From positions 130,124 through 194,123 of the forward strand of contig CAYLUQ010000001.1 of assembly GCA_964386915.1 (NCBI GenBank): a stretch of DNA of 64,000 nt, given 5' to 3'. The notes beneath the pieces were generated by a model. That model saw only the letters and a program-made list of their open reading frames with translations, was not told where the DNA came from and did no database searches. The position numbers and the translations under genes were made by a program. How positions within the stretch are numbered: position 1 is the stretch's first letter; the number at the start of each line of letters is the position of its first letter. This document shows positions 33,015 to 42,153 of this stretch, piece by piece. This stretch comes from JADHMP01 sp964386915. GTDB taxonomy: Bacteria; Bacteroidota; Bacteroidia; Flavobacteriales; Flavobacteriaceae.

Positions 33015-35144
33015 ATGGCAAGAGATTTAAAATTTACAAGAAATATTGGTATCGCAGCTCATATTGATGCCGGTAAAACCACCACCACAGAACGCATTTT
33101 GTTCTACACTGGGGTGAGTCATAAAATTGGTGAAGTGCACGATGGTGCCGCCACCATGGATTGGATGGAGCAAGAGCAAGAGCGCGGTATTACGATTACT
33201 TCTGCTGCTACCACCTGTACTTGGAACTTCCCTTCCGATCAAGGAAAACCCACTGCAGAATCACAACCCTATCACTTCAATATAATTGATACCCCCGGCC
33301 ACGTAGACTTTACTGTGGAAGTAAACCGATCACTTCGAGTACTCGATGGATTGGTTTTTTTGTTTTCTGCCGTAGATGGTGTAGAACCACAGTCTGAAAC
33401 AAACTGGCGCTTGGCTGATAATTACAAAGTGCCTCGCATCGGGTTTGTTAATAAAATGGACCGTCAGGGAGCCAATTTCCTAAATGTTTGTACACAAGTG
33501 CGTGAAATGTTAAAATCTAACGCTGTTCCCTTAGTGCTCAACATTGGAGATGAAGAAGATTTTAAAGGAATAGTAGATTTGGTGACCAACAAAGCCATTG
33601 TTTGGCACGAAGATAATTTTGGTTCTACCTATGACGAAATGCCTGTTCCTGAAGATTTAAAGGGTGAAGTGCAACAACTTCGTGAGCAACTCATAGAGGC
33701 TGTAGCTGAATATGATGAAGCCCTTTTAGAAAAATTCTTTGAAGATCCTGATAGCATTAGCCCAGATGAAATTCACAATGCCTTGCGTGCTGCCACTCAA
33801 GACATGAGTATCATTCCTATGATCTGCGGTTCTTCATTCAAAAATAAGGGTGTTCAATTTTTATTGGATGCCGTTTGTCGCTATTTGCCTTCTCCAGAAG
33901 ACAAAGAAGCCATAGTAGGTACAGACCCTAAAACAGATGCCGAAATTTCACGTAAGCCCACTGTACAAGAGCCTTTTTCTGCTTTGGCCTTCAAAATTGC
34001 TACCGATCCTTTTGTGGGAAGATTAGCCTTTTTCCGTGCCTATTCCGGACGATTAGATGCAGGGTCTTATGTGTTGAACAACCGAAGTGGCAACAAAGAG
34101 CGTATCTCAAGAATTTATCAAATGCACTCCAACAAACAAAATTCTATCGACTTTATTGAAGCCGGAGATATTGGAGCAGCAGTTGGATTTAAAGACATTA
34201 AAACCGGAGACACCCTTTCAGCCGAAAACGCTCCTATTATTTTGGAAAGCATGGTGTTTCCCGATCCTGTAATTGGTATTGCCGTTGAACCTAAAACAAA
34301 AGCTGATGTAGATAAACTCGGCATGGCTTTAGGTAAACTAGCAGAGGAAGATCCTACTTTCCAAGTAAAAACAGATGAGGCCTCTGGGCAAACTATAATA
34401 TCTGGAATGGGAGAACTTCACTTAGACATTATTGTAGATCGTCTCAGACGAGAATTCAAGGTAGAAGTTAACCAAGGGCAACCTCAAGTAGAATATAAAG
34501 AAGCTCTTACTGCAACTGCAGATCACCGAGAAGTGTATAAAAAGCAAACTGGTGGTCGAGGTAAATTTGCAGACATAGTGTTTACTATAGAACCAGCAGA
34601 AGAAGGAAAACCAGGTTTGGAGTTCGTAAACGAAATTAAAGGTGGAAACATTCCTAAAGAATATATTCCATCAGTAGAAAAAGGATTCGCAGAAGCCATG
34701 AAAAATGGTCCTTTAGCTGGTTTTGAAATTGATGCCATGAAAATTACCTTGAAAGACGGTTCTTTCCACCCTGTGGATTCAGACTCACTTTCATTTGAAT
34801 TGGCCGCAAAACTAGGGTTTAAAGAATCTGCTCGTGCCGCACGCGCCGTTATTATGGAACCTATTATGAAGTTAGAAGTGCTCACCCCCGAAGAAAACAT
34901 GGGAGACATTGTGGGAGACTTGAACCGACGTAGAGGACAAGTAAACTCAATGGATGACCGTGCCGGTTCTAAAGTAGTAAAAGCAGAGGTGCCCCTTTCC
35001 GAAATGTTTGGATATGTAACCTCTTTGCGGACCCTATCTTCCGGAAGAGCTACCTCTACAATGGAATTTTCACACTATGCAGAAACGCCTCAGAACATTT
35101 CTGAATCCGTAATTGCAGATATTAAAGGAAAACAAAACGCTTAA
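33015..35144 (+). CDS. fusA: Elongation factor G
   Basis: Translocation GTPase, 709 aa. G1 is AHIDAGKTTTTERIL, G3 DTPGHVDF, G4 NKMDRQG; domains II to V follow, with HFSYAETP-type ending (EFSHYAETPQNISES). The switch I sequence RGITITSAAT is intact. It lies after rpsG and before rpsJ; the tuf gene, which often follows fusA, is absent, as is usual in this phylum where tuf sits elsewhere. Confidence 0.98.
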   Translation: MARDLKFTRNIGIAAHIDAGKTTTTERILFYTGVSHKIGEVHDGAATMDWMEQEQERGITITSAATTCTWNFPSDQGKPTAESQPYHFNIIDTPGHVDFTVEVNRSLRVLDGLVFLFSAVDGVEPQSETNWRLADNYKVPRIGFVNKMDRQGANFLNVCTQVREMLKSNAVPLVLNIGDEEDFKGIVDLVTNKAIVWHEDNFGSTYDEMPVPEDLKGEVQQLREQLIEAVAEYDEALLEKFFEDPDSISPDEIHNALRAATQDMSIIPMICGSSFKNKGVQFLLDAVCRYLPSPEDKEAIVGTDPKTDAEISRKPTVQEPFSALAFKIATDPFVGRLAFFRAYSGRLDAGSYVLNNRSGNKERISRIYQMHSNKQNSIDFIEAGDIGAAVGFKDIKTGDTLSAENAPIILESMVFPDPVIGIAVEPKTKADVDKLGMALGKLAEEDPTFQVKTDEASGQTIISGMGELHLDIIVDRLRREFKVEVNQGQPQVEYKEALTATADHREVYKKQTGGRGKFADIVFTIEPAEEGKPGLEFVNEIKGGNIPKEYIPSVEKGFAEAMKNGPLAGFEIDAMKITLKDGSFHPVDSDSLSFELAAKLGFKESARAARAVIMEPIMKLEVLTPEENMGDIVGDLNRRRGQVNSMDDRAGSKVVKAEVPLSEMFGYVTSLRTLSSGRATSTMEFSHYAETPQNISESVIADIKGKQNA

Positions 35145-35155
35145 CGCTTTGCGAA

Positions 35156-35461
35156 ATGAGTCAAAAAATTAGAATTAAATTAAAATCATACGACCACAAC
35201 CTGGTAGACAAGTCTGCCGATAAGATTGTGAAGACTGTTAAAACAACAGGTGCTGTAGTTACTGGACCCATTCCATTACCTACCCACAAAAAAATCTTCA
35301 CCGTGTTGCGATCTCCTCACGTGAACAAAAAATCACGGGAGCAATTTAAATTGTGTTCGTATAAACGTCTTCTAGACATTTATAGCTCTTCTTCAAAGAC
35401 CATTGATGCTTTGATGAAGTTGGAATTGCCTAGTGGCGTAGAAGTAGAAATTAAAGTTTAA
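35156..35461 (+). CDS. rpsJ: Ribosomal protein uS10
   Basis: S10, 101 aa, of the 30S head and first gene of the S10-type segment. Motifs KIRIKLKSYDHNLVDKSADK and GPIPLPTHKKIFTVLRSPHV are canonical. It follows fusA by 11 bp, so the str and S10 operons are fused into one unit here. Confidence 0.98.
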   Translation: MSQKIRIKLKSYDHNLVDKSADKIVKTVKTTGAVVTGPIPLPTHKKIFTVLRSPHVNKKSREQFKLCSYKRLLDIYSSSSKTIDALMKLELPSGVEVEIKV

Positions 35462-35480
35462 TTATTAAAAAAAGTATAGA

Positions 35481-36098
35481 ATGTCTGGGTTAATAGGAAA
35501 AAAAATCGGCATGACAAGTCTTTATGACGAGCAAGGAAAAAACGTTCCCTGCACCGTTTTAGAGGTTGGGCCATGCGTGGTTACCCAAGTCAGAACCAAA
35601 GAGGTTGACGGGTATAATGCACTGCAACTGGGTTTCGATGACAAGGCAGTAAAACGCACTTCAAAGGCAGCTCAAGGCCATTTTAAAAAGGCTAACACTG
35701 CACCCAAGAAGAAAGTTGTTGAATTCCAAAATTTTGAAACAGAACACCAATTGGGAGACACCCTCACAGTAGACCACTTCACCGAAGGTGAGTTTGTTGA
35801 TGTGACAGGAACCTCTAAAGGAAAAGGATTCCAAGGGGTGGTGAAACGCCACGGATTTGGCGGTGTTGGTCAAGCCACTCACGGACAACACAACCGATTG
35901 AGAGCCCCGGGTTCTATTGGGGCTGCTTCCTATCCTGCTCGTGTATTTAAAGGTATGCGTATGGCAGGAAGAATGGGAACTGACCGTGTTAAAGTGGAAA
36001 ACTTGAAGGTGGTTAAAGTAGTGCCTGAAAAAAATCTCTTAGTGGTTAAGGGATGTGTGCCAGGTCATAAAAATGCATACGTAATAGTAGAGAAATAA
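35481..36098 (+). CDS. rplC: Ribosomal protein uL3
   Basis: Early-assembly 50S protein, 205 aa, reaching towards the peptidyl transferase centre. GLIGKKIGMTSLYDEQGK opens the protein and the conserved GKGFQGVVKRHGFGG and RVFKGMRMAGRMG loops are present, including the Gln of the family methylation motif. Its stop overlaps the rplD start by one base (TAATG), allowing re-initiation. Confidence 0.98.
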   Translation: MSGLIGKKIGMTSLYDEQGKNVPCTVLEVGPCVVTQVRTKEVDGYNALQLGFDDKAVKRTSKAAQGHFKKANTAPKKKVVEFQNFETEHQLGDTLTVDHFTEGEFVDVTGTSKGKGFQGVVKRHGFGGVGQATHGQHNRLRAPGSIGAASYPARVFKGMRMAGRMGTDRVKVENLKVVKVVPEKNLLVVKGCVPGHKNAYVIVEK

Positions 36099-36727
36099 TG
36101 GAATTACAGATCTATAATAAAGAAGGAAAAACCACCGGTAAGAAAGTAAAACTAAATCCGGAGGTGTTTGGTATTGAACCGAATACACATGCCATCTACT
36201 TGGATGTGAAGCAACACCTAGCCAACAAAAGACAAGGTACGCACAAAGCCAAAGAAAGAGGACAAATTGCGGGAAGCACACGTAAAATCAAAAAACAAAA
36301 AGGCACCGGAACAGCTCGAGCTGGGAGCATAAAAAACCCACTCTTTAGAGGTGGAGGTCGCATTTTTGGTCCAACCCCTAGAAGCTACAGCCAAAAGGTC
36401 AATAAAAAAGTAAAGCGTTTAGCCCGTAAATCGGCTTTGAGCATCAAAGCCCACGAAAAGGCTATTTATGTTTTAGAAGATTTCCAAATGGAAACCCCTA
36501 AAACAAAAGATTACACGACTTTGCTCAACGCCCTAGGGCTCACTGGTAAAAAAACCTTACACGTGTTGGGTGAATCGAATAAAAATGTATATTTGTCGTC
36601 GCGCAATTTAGAAAAATCTCAAGTTGTAAATAACACAGAATTAAGTACTTACAGCATTTCAAATGCCAATACTTTAATTCTTTCAGAGAGTTCTATTGCC
36701 GCCATTGAATCACTATTGAATCGTTAA
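36098..36727 (+). CDS. rplD: Ribosomal protein uL4
   Basis: 50S protein, 209 aa, whose loop lines the exit tunnel. The loop segment KQKGTGTARAGSIKNPLFRG is conserved. In E. coli L4 also represses the S10 operon through a leader before rpsJ; no such leader fits in the 11-bp gap here. TAATG overlap links it to rplC and to rplW. Confidence 0.98.
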   Translation: MELQIYNKEGKTTGKKVKLNPEVFGIEPNTHAIYLDVKQHLANKRQGTHKAKERGQIAGSTRKIKKQKGTGTARAGSIKNPLFRGGGRIFGPTPRSYSQKVNKKVKRLARKSALSIKAHEKAIYVLEDFQMETPKTKDYTTLLNALGLTGKKTLHVLGESNKNVYLSSRNLEKSQVVNNTELSTYSISNANTLILSESSIAAIESLLNR

Positions 36728-37020
36728 TGATGAAAGTTTTAATTAAACCGATTATTACAGAAAAAGCTACTCGAGGAAGCGAAGTTTCCAATAGCTACAC
36801 TTTTTCTGTTGATCCAAGAGCCAATAAATTAGAGATCAAAGCGGCTGTAGAAGAGACCTATAATGTTACGGTTGCCAAAGTGCGCACCCTCAATTATGGT
36901 CCGGAACGCAAAGTGAAATATACTAAAACCGGTGTACAATCTGGAAAAACCAACGCCACCAAGCGCGCAATAGTGCAAGTGGCCGAGGGAGATGCCATCG
37001 ATTTTTACAGTAACCTATAA
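36727..37020 (+). CDS. rplW: Ribosomal protein uL23
   Basis: Exit-tunnel rim protein, 97 aa, docking site for SRP and trigger factor. KVLIKPIITEKATRGSE and VDPRANKLEIKAAVEETYNV are family motifs. Two ATGs are in tandem (36727 and 36730); the first overlaps the rplD stop by one base. Confidence 0.97.
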   Translation: MMKVLIKPIITEKATRGSEVSNSYTFSVDPRANKLEIKAAVEETYNVTVAKVRTLNYGPERKVKYTKTGVQSGKTNATKRAIVQVAEGDAIDFYSNL

Positions 37021-37031
37021 AACCGCATCAG

Positions 37032-37856
37032 ATGTCAGTTAGAAAATTAAAACCTATAACTCCAGCACAACGCTTTCGCGTGGTTAATGGCTTTGATGCA
37101 ATTACAACACAAAAGCCAGAAAAAAGCTTATTGCGTCCCCTAAAATCATCAGGTGGAAGAAACAATAAGGGTAAAATGACAGTTAGCCACAGAGGTGGAG
37201 GGCACAAAAGACGCTATCGTATTATCGATTTTAAGCGTGATAAATTTGATGTGACCGGCGAAGTGCTCAGCATACAATATGACCCAAACCGTTCTGCCTT
37301 TATTGCCCTTGTACAATATAAAGATGGTGAAAAACGTTACATCATTGCACAAAATGGACTTCAAGTAGGTCAAAAGGTATCCTCAGGTAGAAGTGCTTCT
37401 CCCGAAATAGGAAACGCACTCTATTTGTCAGATATTCCATTGGGAACAATTATTTCATGCATAGAATTGGTGCCCGGAAAAGGTGCTTCTATGGCCCGTA
37501 GTGCAGGTGCATTTGCTCAGCTTATGGCACGCGACGGTAAATATGCAACCATCAAATTGCCTTCTGGTGAAACCCGAATGGTATTGATCACTTGTTTAGC
37601 CACTATTGGTGCAGTTTCAAATTCTGATCATCAGTTGCTTGTTTCTGGAAAAGCCGGTAGATCAAGATGGCTAGGCCGAAGACCTAGAACACGTCCCGTG
37701 GCGATGAACCCTGTAGATCACCCCATGGGTGGTGGTGAAGGGCGTGCCTCTGGAGGACATCCAAGATCGAAAAAAGGATTGCCAGCCAAAGGCTATCGCA
37801 CCCGATCTAAAACAAAAGCTAGTAATAAGTTCATTATAGAACGTAGAAAAAAATAG
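37032..37856 (+). CDS. rplB: Ribosomal protein uL2
   Basis: 50S protein essential for subunit joining and peptidyl transfer, 274 aa. RGGGHKRRYRIIDFKRD and the C-terminal NPVDHPMGGGEGRASGGHP, containing the key His, are present. Normal length. Confidence 0.98.
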   Translation: MSVRKLKPITPAQRFRVVNGFDAITTQKPEKSLLRPLKSSGGRNNKGKMTVSHRGGGHKRRYRIIDFKRDKFDVTGEVLSIQYDPNRSAFIALVQYKDGEKRYIIAQNGLQVGQKVSSGRSASPEIGNALYLSDIPLGTIISCIELVPGKGASMARSAGAFAQLMARDGKYATIKLPSGETRMVLITCLATIGAVSNSDHQLLVSGKAGRSRWLGRRPRTRPVAMNPVDHPMGGGEGRASGGHPRSKKGLPAKGYRTRSKTKASNKFIIERRKK

Positions 37857-37863
37857 ATAACGC

Positions 37864-38142
37864 ATGGCTCGTTCATTAAAAAAAGGACCCTTTGTGCATC
37901 ACAGCCTTGAAAAGAAAGTGATGAAGAATGTAGAAGAGAACAAAAAAACCGTGATCAAAACCTGGTCTCGTGCGTCTTTGATTACGCCCGACTTTGTGGG
38001 ACAAACCATTGGAGTGCACAACGGAAAAACATTTGTTCCGGTCTATGTTACTGAAAACATGGTAGGACATAAGTTGGGAGAATTTTCACCCACTCGTTCG
38101 TTTAGAGGACATGCCGGGGCCAAAAATAAAGGTAAAAAATAA
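37864..38142 (+). CDS. rpsS: Ribosomal protein uS19
   Basis: S19, 92 aa, at the A-site finger contact of the 30S head. MARSLKKGPFVHHSLEKK and EFSPTRSFRGHAG are typical. Follows rplB by 7 bp. Confidence 0.98.
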   Translation: MARSLKKGPFVHHSLEKKVMKNVEENKKTVIKTWSRASLITPDFVGQTIGVHNGKTFVPVYVTENMVGHKLGEFSPTRSFRGHAGAKNKGKK

Positions 38143-38151
38143 GAAGGCTTT

Positions 38152-38556
38152 ATGGGAAATCGAAAGAGACAAACGGCGCAAAATAGAAAAGAGGCAAAAA
38201 AAGAACTTGCCTTTGCCAAGTTAAACAATTGCCCTACTTCTCCTAGAAAAATGCGTTTGGTTGCAGATCAAGTACGTGGGGAGCAAATTGACAAAGCGTT
38301 GACTATTTTAAAATTTAGTTCTAAAGAGGCATCACGTCGATTAGAAAAATTATTGCTTTCTGCCATTTCAAACTGGCAAAGTAAAAATGAAGCTGAAGAC
38401 ATTGAAAAAGCCAATTTGATCGTTAAAGAAATTCGCGTAGACGGAGGAAAAATGTTAAAACGTCTTCGACCCGCCCCTCAAGGTCGCGCACATCGCATAA
38501 GAAAACGTTCCAACCATGTAACATTGGTGTTGGGATCTAATACAATTGAAGCATAA
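38152..38556 (+). CDS. rplV: Ribosomal protein uL22
   Basis: Exit-tunnel protein, 134 aa. LNNCPTSPRKMRLVADQVRG and the tunnel hairpin RLRPAPQGRAHRIRKRSNHV are conserved. The N-terminus is about 20 residues longer and Lys/Arg/Gln rich compared with E. coli, as often in Bacteroidetes. Confidence 0.97.
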   Translation: MGNRKRQTAQNRKEAKKELAFAKLNNCPTSPRKMRLVADQVRGEQIDKALTILKFSSKEASRRLEKLLLSAISNWQSKNEAEDIEKANLIVKEIRVDGGKMLKRLRPAPQGRAHRIRKRSNHVTLVLGSNTIEA

Positions 38557-38558
38557 CT

Positions 38559-39290
38559 ATGGGACAAAAAACCAATCCAATCGGAAACCGCTTAGGCATC
38601 ATTAGAGGATGGGACTCCAACTGGTATGGAGGTAACAATTATGGTGATAAACTAGCCGAAGATGATAAAATTAGAAAGTATGTGCACGCACGTCTTTCCA
38701 AAGCAAGTGTTTCAAATGTAATTATTGAGCGCACCCTTAAAATTATCACAGTAACCATCACCACTGCTCGTCCAGGAATAATCATTGGAAAAGCCGGACA
38801 AGAAGTAGACAAGCTCAAAGAAGAATTGCGCAAGATTACAAACAAAGAAGTGCAAATCAACATCTTTGAAATTAAGCGTCCTGAATTAGATGCTCAATTA
38901 GTTGGTGCCAGCATAGCCCGTCAAATTGAAAGTAGAATTTCATATCGTCGAGCTATCAAAATGGCTATTGCTGCTGCCATTAGAATGAATGCAGAGGGAA
39001 TTAAGGTGCAAATTTCAGGTCGTTTAAACGGAGCTGAAATGGCCCGTTCAGAATCCTACAAAGAAGGTCGTATTCCACTCTCCACTTTTCGTGCCGATAT
39101 TGACTACGCACTTGTTGAAGCGCACACCACTTATGGTCGTTTAGGCATCAAAGTGTGGATCATGAAAGGCGAAGTTTATGGCAAAAGAGAATTATCTCCT
39201 CTTGTAGGCATGAGTAAAAAGAGCGGTGGCGGAAACAATTCTGGTCGCAATGGAGCTGCCCAAGGCGGTCGTCAACGCAGAAGAAAATAA
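38559..39290 (+). CDS. rpsC: Ribosomal protein uS3
   Basis: Head protein at the mRNA entry channel, 243 aa. MGQKTNPIGNRLGIIRGWDS, the KH motif PGIIIGKAGQEVDKL and GRIPLSTFRADIDY are intact. It ends in a glycine/asparagine/arginine-rich tail (GGNNSGRNGAAQGGRQRRRK) probably disordered and RNA-binding. Confidence 0.98.
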   Translation: MGQKTNPIGNRLGIIRGWDSNWYGGNNYGDKLAEDDKIRKYVHARLSKASVSNVIIERTLKIITVTITTARPGIIIGKAGQEVDKLKEELRKITNKEVQINIFEIKRPELDAQLVGASIARQIESRISYRRAIKMAIAAAIRMNAEGIKVQISGRLNGAEMARSESYKEGRIPLSTFRADIDYALVEAHTTYGRLGIKVWIMKGEVYGKRELSPLVGMSKKSGGGNNSGRNGAAQGGRQRRRK

Positions 39291-39317
39291 TACTAATCAA
39301 GGTAGTACAGAGAAATT

Positions 39318-39737
39318 ATGTTACAACCCAAAAAGACAAAATATCGTAAAACGCAGAAGGGGCGCATGAAAGGCCTCTCCCAAAGAGGGCATCAACTCTC
39401 AAATGGCATGTTTGGCATCAAAGCCCTAGACTCTGTGTTTATCACCTCACGGCAAATTGAGGCAGCGCGTATTGCTGCTACCCGTTATATGAAACGTGAA
39501 GGCCAACTATGGATTAAAATTTTTCCCGATAAGCCCATCACCAAAAAACCTCTTGAGGTTCGTATGGGAAAAGGAAAAGGAGCACCCGAATATTTTGTAG
39601 CAGTGGCTAAAGCTGGTCGCGTTTTGTTCGAAATTGGTGGCGTTCCTCACGATGTGGCCAAAGAAGCTTTGCGCTTAGCGGCTCAAAAATTGCCTGTGAA
39701 AACCAAATTTGTTGTGGCTCGTGATTTTCAAGCCTAA
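39318..39737 (+). CDS. rplP: Ribosomal protein uL16
   Basis: 50S protein near the A site, 139 aa. MLQPKKTKYRKTQKGRMKG and VRMGKGKGAPEYFVAV are diagnostic. Part of the S10-type block rpsC-rplP-rpmC-rpsQ. Confidence 0.98.
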   Translation: MLQPKKTKYRKTQKGRMKGLSQRGHQLSNGMFGIKALDSVFITSRQIEAARIAATRYMKREGQLWIKIFPDKPITKKPLEVRMGKGKGAPEYFVAVAKAGRVLFEIGGVPHDVAKEALRLAAQKLPVKTKFVVARDFQA

Positions 39738-39746
39738 AGAAAAAAT

Positions 39747-39935
39747 ATGAAACAGTCAGAAATAAAATTAATGGAAGCGGAAGCCCTGCAAACTAAAATT
39801 GCAGAAGTGGAAAAACAATTGATGGAGTTGAAATTGACTCATGCCGTTTCTCCCCTAGAAAATCCATTAGAAATTAGAGGTGTGCGCAGAACCCTGGCAC
39901 GTTTAAAAACCGCACTCACAAACAAACAAGCTTAG
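39747..39935 (+). CDS. rpmC: Ribosomal protein uL29
   Basis: Small 62-aa helical 50S protein near the tunnel exit. VEKQLMELKLTHAVSPLENP and IRGVRRTLARLKT match the family. Position between rplP and rpsQ is universal. Confidence 0.96.
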   Translation: MKQSEIKLMEAEALQTKIAEVEKQLMELKLTHAVSPLENPLEIRGVRRTLARLKTALTNKQA

Positions 39936-39939
39936 TCTT

Positions 39940-40194
39940 ATGGAAAGAAATTTAAGAAAAGAGCGTATCGGGATTGTTACTAGTAACAAGATGGACAAAT
40001 CGGCCGTAATTTCTGAGGTAAAAAGGGTAAAGCACCCACTCTATGGAAAATTTGTCTTGAAGACCAAAAAGTATATGGTGCACGATGAAGCCAACGATTG
40101 CAACATTGGCGACACGGTTAAAATTATGGAAACTAGACCAATGAGCAAATCAAAATGCTGGCGATTGGTTGAAATATTAGAAAGAGCTAAATAA
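39940..40194 (+). CDS. rpsQ: Ribosomal protein uS17
   Basis: 30S assembly protein, 84 aa, OB fold. RKERIGIVTSNKMDKSAVI and HPLYGKFVLKTKKYMVHDE are family motifs. Ends 2 bp before rplN. Confidence 0.98.
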   Translation: MERNLRKERIGIVTSNKMDKSAVISEVKRVKHPLYGKFVLKTKKYMVHDEANDCNIGDTVKIMETRPMSKSKCWRLVEILERAK

Positions 40195-40196
40195 TC

Positions 40197-40565
40197 ATGG
40201 TACAACAAGAAAGCCGTTTAAAAGTAGCAGATAATACTGGAGCCAAAGAAGTGCTTACCATTCGTGTATTGGGAGGTACCAAACGCAGATATGCCTCTTT
40301 GGGTGATAAGATTGTGGTGACAGTCAAAGAAGCCACCCCTTCCGGACAAGTAAAAAAAGGACAAGTGTCTACTGCTGTTGTAGTGCGCACCAAAAAAGAA
40401 GTGCGTCGCCCAGATGGATCTTATATCCGTTTTGATGAAAATGCCTGTGTGCTTTTGAATCCAACAGGAGAAATGCGCGGCACGCGTGTTTTTGGACCTG
40501 TGGCTCGTGAATTGCGAGACAAACAGTTTATGAAAATTGTTTCACTAGCGCCAGAAGTGCTTTAA
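40197..40565 (+). CDS. rplN: Ribosomal protein uL14
   Basis: 50S interface protein, 122 aa, start of the spc-type segment. MVQQESRLKVADNTGAKE and GTRVFGPVARELRDKQFMKI are canonical. The S10 and spc segments are continuous here with no promoter-sized gap. Confidence 0.98.
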   Translation: MVQQESRLKVADNTGAKEVLTIRVLGGTKRRYASLGDKIVVTVKEATPSGQVKKGQVSTAVVVRTKKEVRRPDGSYIRFDENACVLLNPTGEMRGTRVFGPVARELRDKQFMKIVSLAPEVL

Positions 40566-40575
40566 AAAAGAAATT

Positions 40576-40890
40576 ATGGCAACGAAATATAAAATTAAAA
40601 AAGGCGATAAAATCAGAGTTATTTCAGGTGAACACAAAGGTGCTGAGGGAACTGTGACCAAAATCATTACCGATAAAAATCGCGCTATTGTAGAGGGTGT
40701 CAACCTGATTAAAAAACACGCCAAGCCAAACGCACAAAACCCACAAGGAGGCATTATTGAAAAAGAAGCTCCTATTCACATTTCTAATTTGTCGCTGCTC
40801 ACAGAAGCAGGTGACCCTACTCGTGTAGGCTATCGAATGGAAGAGGGAAAAAAAGTGCGTTATGCTAAAAAAACCAATGAAGTGATATAA
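40576..40890 (+). CDS. rplX: Ribosomal protein uL24
   Basis: 50S assembly initiator with a KOW motif (IKKGDKIRVISGEHKGAEGT), 104 aa. The conserved HAKPNAQNPQGGIIEKEAPI follows. Normal. Confidence 0.97.
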   Translation: MATKYKIKKGDKIRVISGEHKGAEGTVTKIITDKNRAIVEGVNLIKKHAKPNAQNPQGGIIEKEAPIHISNLSLLTEAGDPTRVGYRMEEGKKVRYAKKTNEVI

Positions 40891-40892
40891 TT

Positions 40893-41447
40893 ATGAGCAC
40901 CTATATTCCACGACTTAAAAAAGAATATAACGAAAGAATTACCGGAGTTCTTAAAGAAACTTTGGGCTATAAAAGCATCATGCAGGTGCCTCGTCTTCAA
41001 AAAATTGTATTGAGTAGAGGAGTGGGTGCTGCTGTTGCCGATAAAAAATTAATCGAACATGCCGTTGATGAGCTCTCACTCATCACCGGCCAAAAGGCTG
41101 TTGCTACCCTTTCTAAAAAAGATGTCGCTTCATTTAAATTGCGAAAAGGCATGCCTATTGGTGCAAAAGTCACTTTGCGTGGTGAGCGCATGTATGAGTT
41201 TTTAGATCGCTTGGTGACCACTGCATTGCCACGTGTGCGCGATTTTCAAGGCGTTAAAAGTTCAGGCTTTGATGGAAGAGGAAACTATAATTTAGGGATA
41301 ACAGAACAAATTATATTTCCGGAAATCAATATTGATAAAGTCAATAAAATTGCCGGAATGGATATCACCTTTGTGACCTCCGCCGCCACCGATCAAGAAG
41401 CAAAATTATTGTTAAACGAATTAGGAATTCCTTTTAAAAAGAATTAG
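40893..41447 (+). CDS. rplE: Ribosomal protein uL5
   Basis: 5S rRNA-binding protein, 184 aa. VPRLQKIVLSRGVGA, FKLRKGMPIGAKVTLRGERM and GRGNYNLGITEQIIFPEI are signatures. Directly followed by rpsN (1-bp gap). Confidence 0.98.
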   Translation: MSTYIPRLKKEYNERITGVLKETLGYKSIMQVPRLQKIVLSRGVGAAVADKKLIEHAVDELSLITGQKAVATLSKKDVASFKLRKGMPIGAKVTLRGERMYEFLDRLVTTALPRVRDFQGVKSSGFDGRGNYNLGITEQIIFPEINIDKVNKIAGMDITFVTSAATDQEAKLLLNELGIPFKKN

Positions 41448-41448
41448 C

Positions 41449-41718
41449 ATGGCAAAAGAATCAATGAAAGCTCGTGAGCGTAAGAGAGCTAAAGTTGTAG
41501 CAAAATATCAGGCAAAGCGAAAAGCGCTTATAGAAGCTGGTGATTATGAAGCCCTTCAAAAGCTTCCTCGAAACGCTTCTCCGGTGCGCATGCACAACCG
41601 TTGTAAATTAACGGGACGCCCCAAAGGCTATATGCGTCAGTTTGGTATTTCACGGGTAACCTTCAGAGAAATGGCCAACCAAGGATTAATTCCTGGTGTA
41701 ACAAAAGCAAGTTGGTAA
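41449..41718 (+). CDS. rpsN: Ribosomal protein uS14, long zinc-free form
   Basis: S14, 89 aa. It is the long type: RPKGYMRQFGISRVTFREMA at the C-terminus and only a single Cys (NRCKLTGR), so no zinc ribbon. This fits a cell not relying on zinc for this protein; RpmJ here also lacks the site. Typical of the phylum. Confidence 0.98.
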   Translation: MAKESMKARERKRAKVVAKYQAKRKALIEAGDYEALQKLPRNASPVRMHNRCKLTGRPKGYMRQFGISRVTFREMANQGLIPGVTKASW

Positions 41719-41734
41719 TAATTAATAAAGCAAT

Positions 41735-42136
41735 ATGTTTACAGATCCAATAGCAGATTTTTTAACCCGCATCCGAAATGCCAATAGTGCAGGTCACCGT
41801 GTGGTTGATATCCCCGCCTCCAACTTAAAGAAAGAAATCACAAAAATTCTTTTTGATCAAGGCTATATTTTGAGCTATAAATTTGAGGATACCACCAATC
41901 ATCAAGGAAATATTAAAATTGCCTTGAAATATGATGGTCAAACCAAAGAGCCCGTCATTAAAAAAATACAAAGAATTAGTACGCCTGGATTACGTCAATA
42001 TCGATCAGCCGATCAATTGCCACGAATCTTAAACGGTCTTGGAATTTCAATTGTTTCTACATCACATGGCGTGATGACCGGAAAACAAGCAGCCAAGGAA
42101 AACGTAGGCGGCGAACTTATTTGTTATGTCTATTAA
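41735..42136 (+). CDS. rpsH: Ribosomal protein uS8
   Basis: S8, 133 aa, central-domain binder and, in E. coli, repressor of the spc operon. FTDPIADFLTRIRNANSAGH and STSHGVMTGKQAAKENVGGE are diagnostic. No spc-type regulatory stem is evident before rplE here. Ends 17 bp before the rplF start. Confidence 0.98.
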   Translation: MFTDPIADFLTRIRNANSAGHRVVDIPASNLKKEITKILFDQGYILSYKFEDTTNHQGNIKIALKYDGQTKEPVIKKIQRISTPGLRQYRSADQLPRILNGLGISIVSTSHGVMTGKQAAKENVGGELICYVY

Positions 42137-42153
42137 TTCAAAGCGAACAAGAA

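Noticed and set aside
34523..34909. A 128-codon minus-strand frame in fusA
   Set aside because: Antisense to EF-G domain IV-V coding sequence; low-complexity product, no start context.
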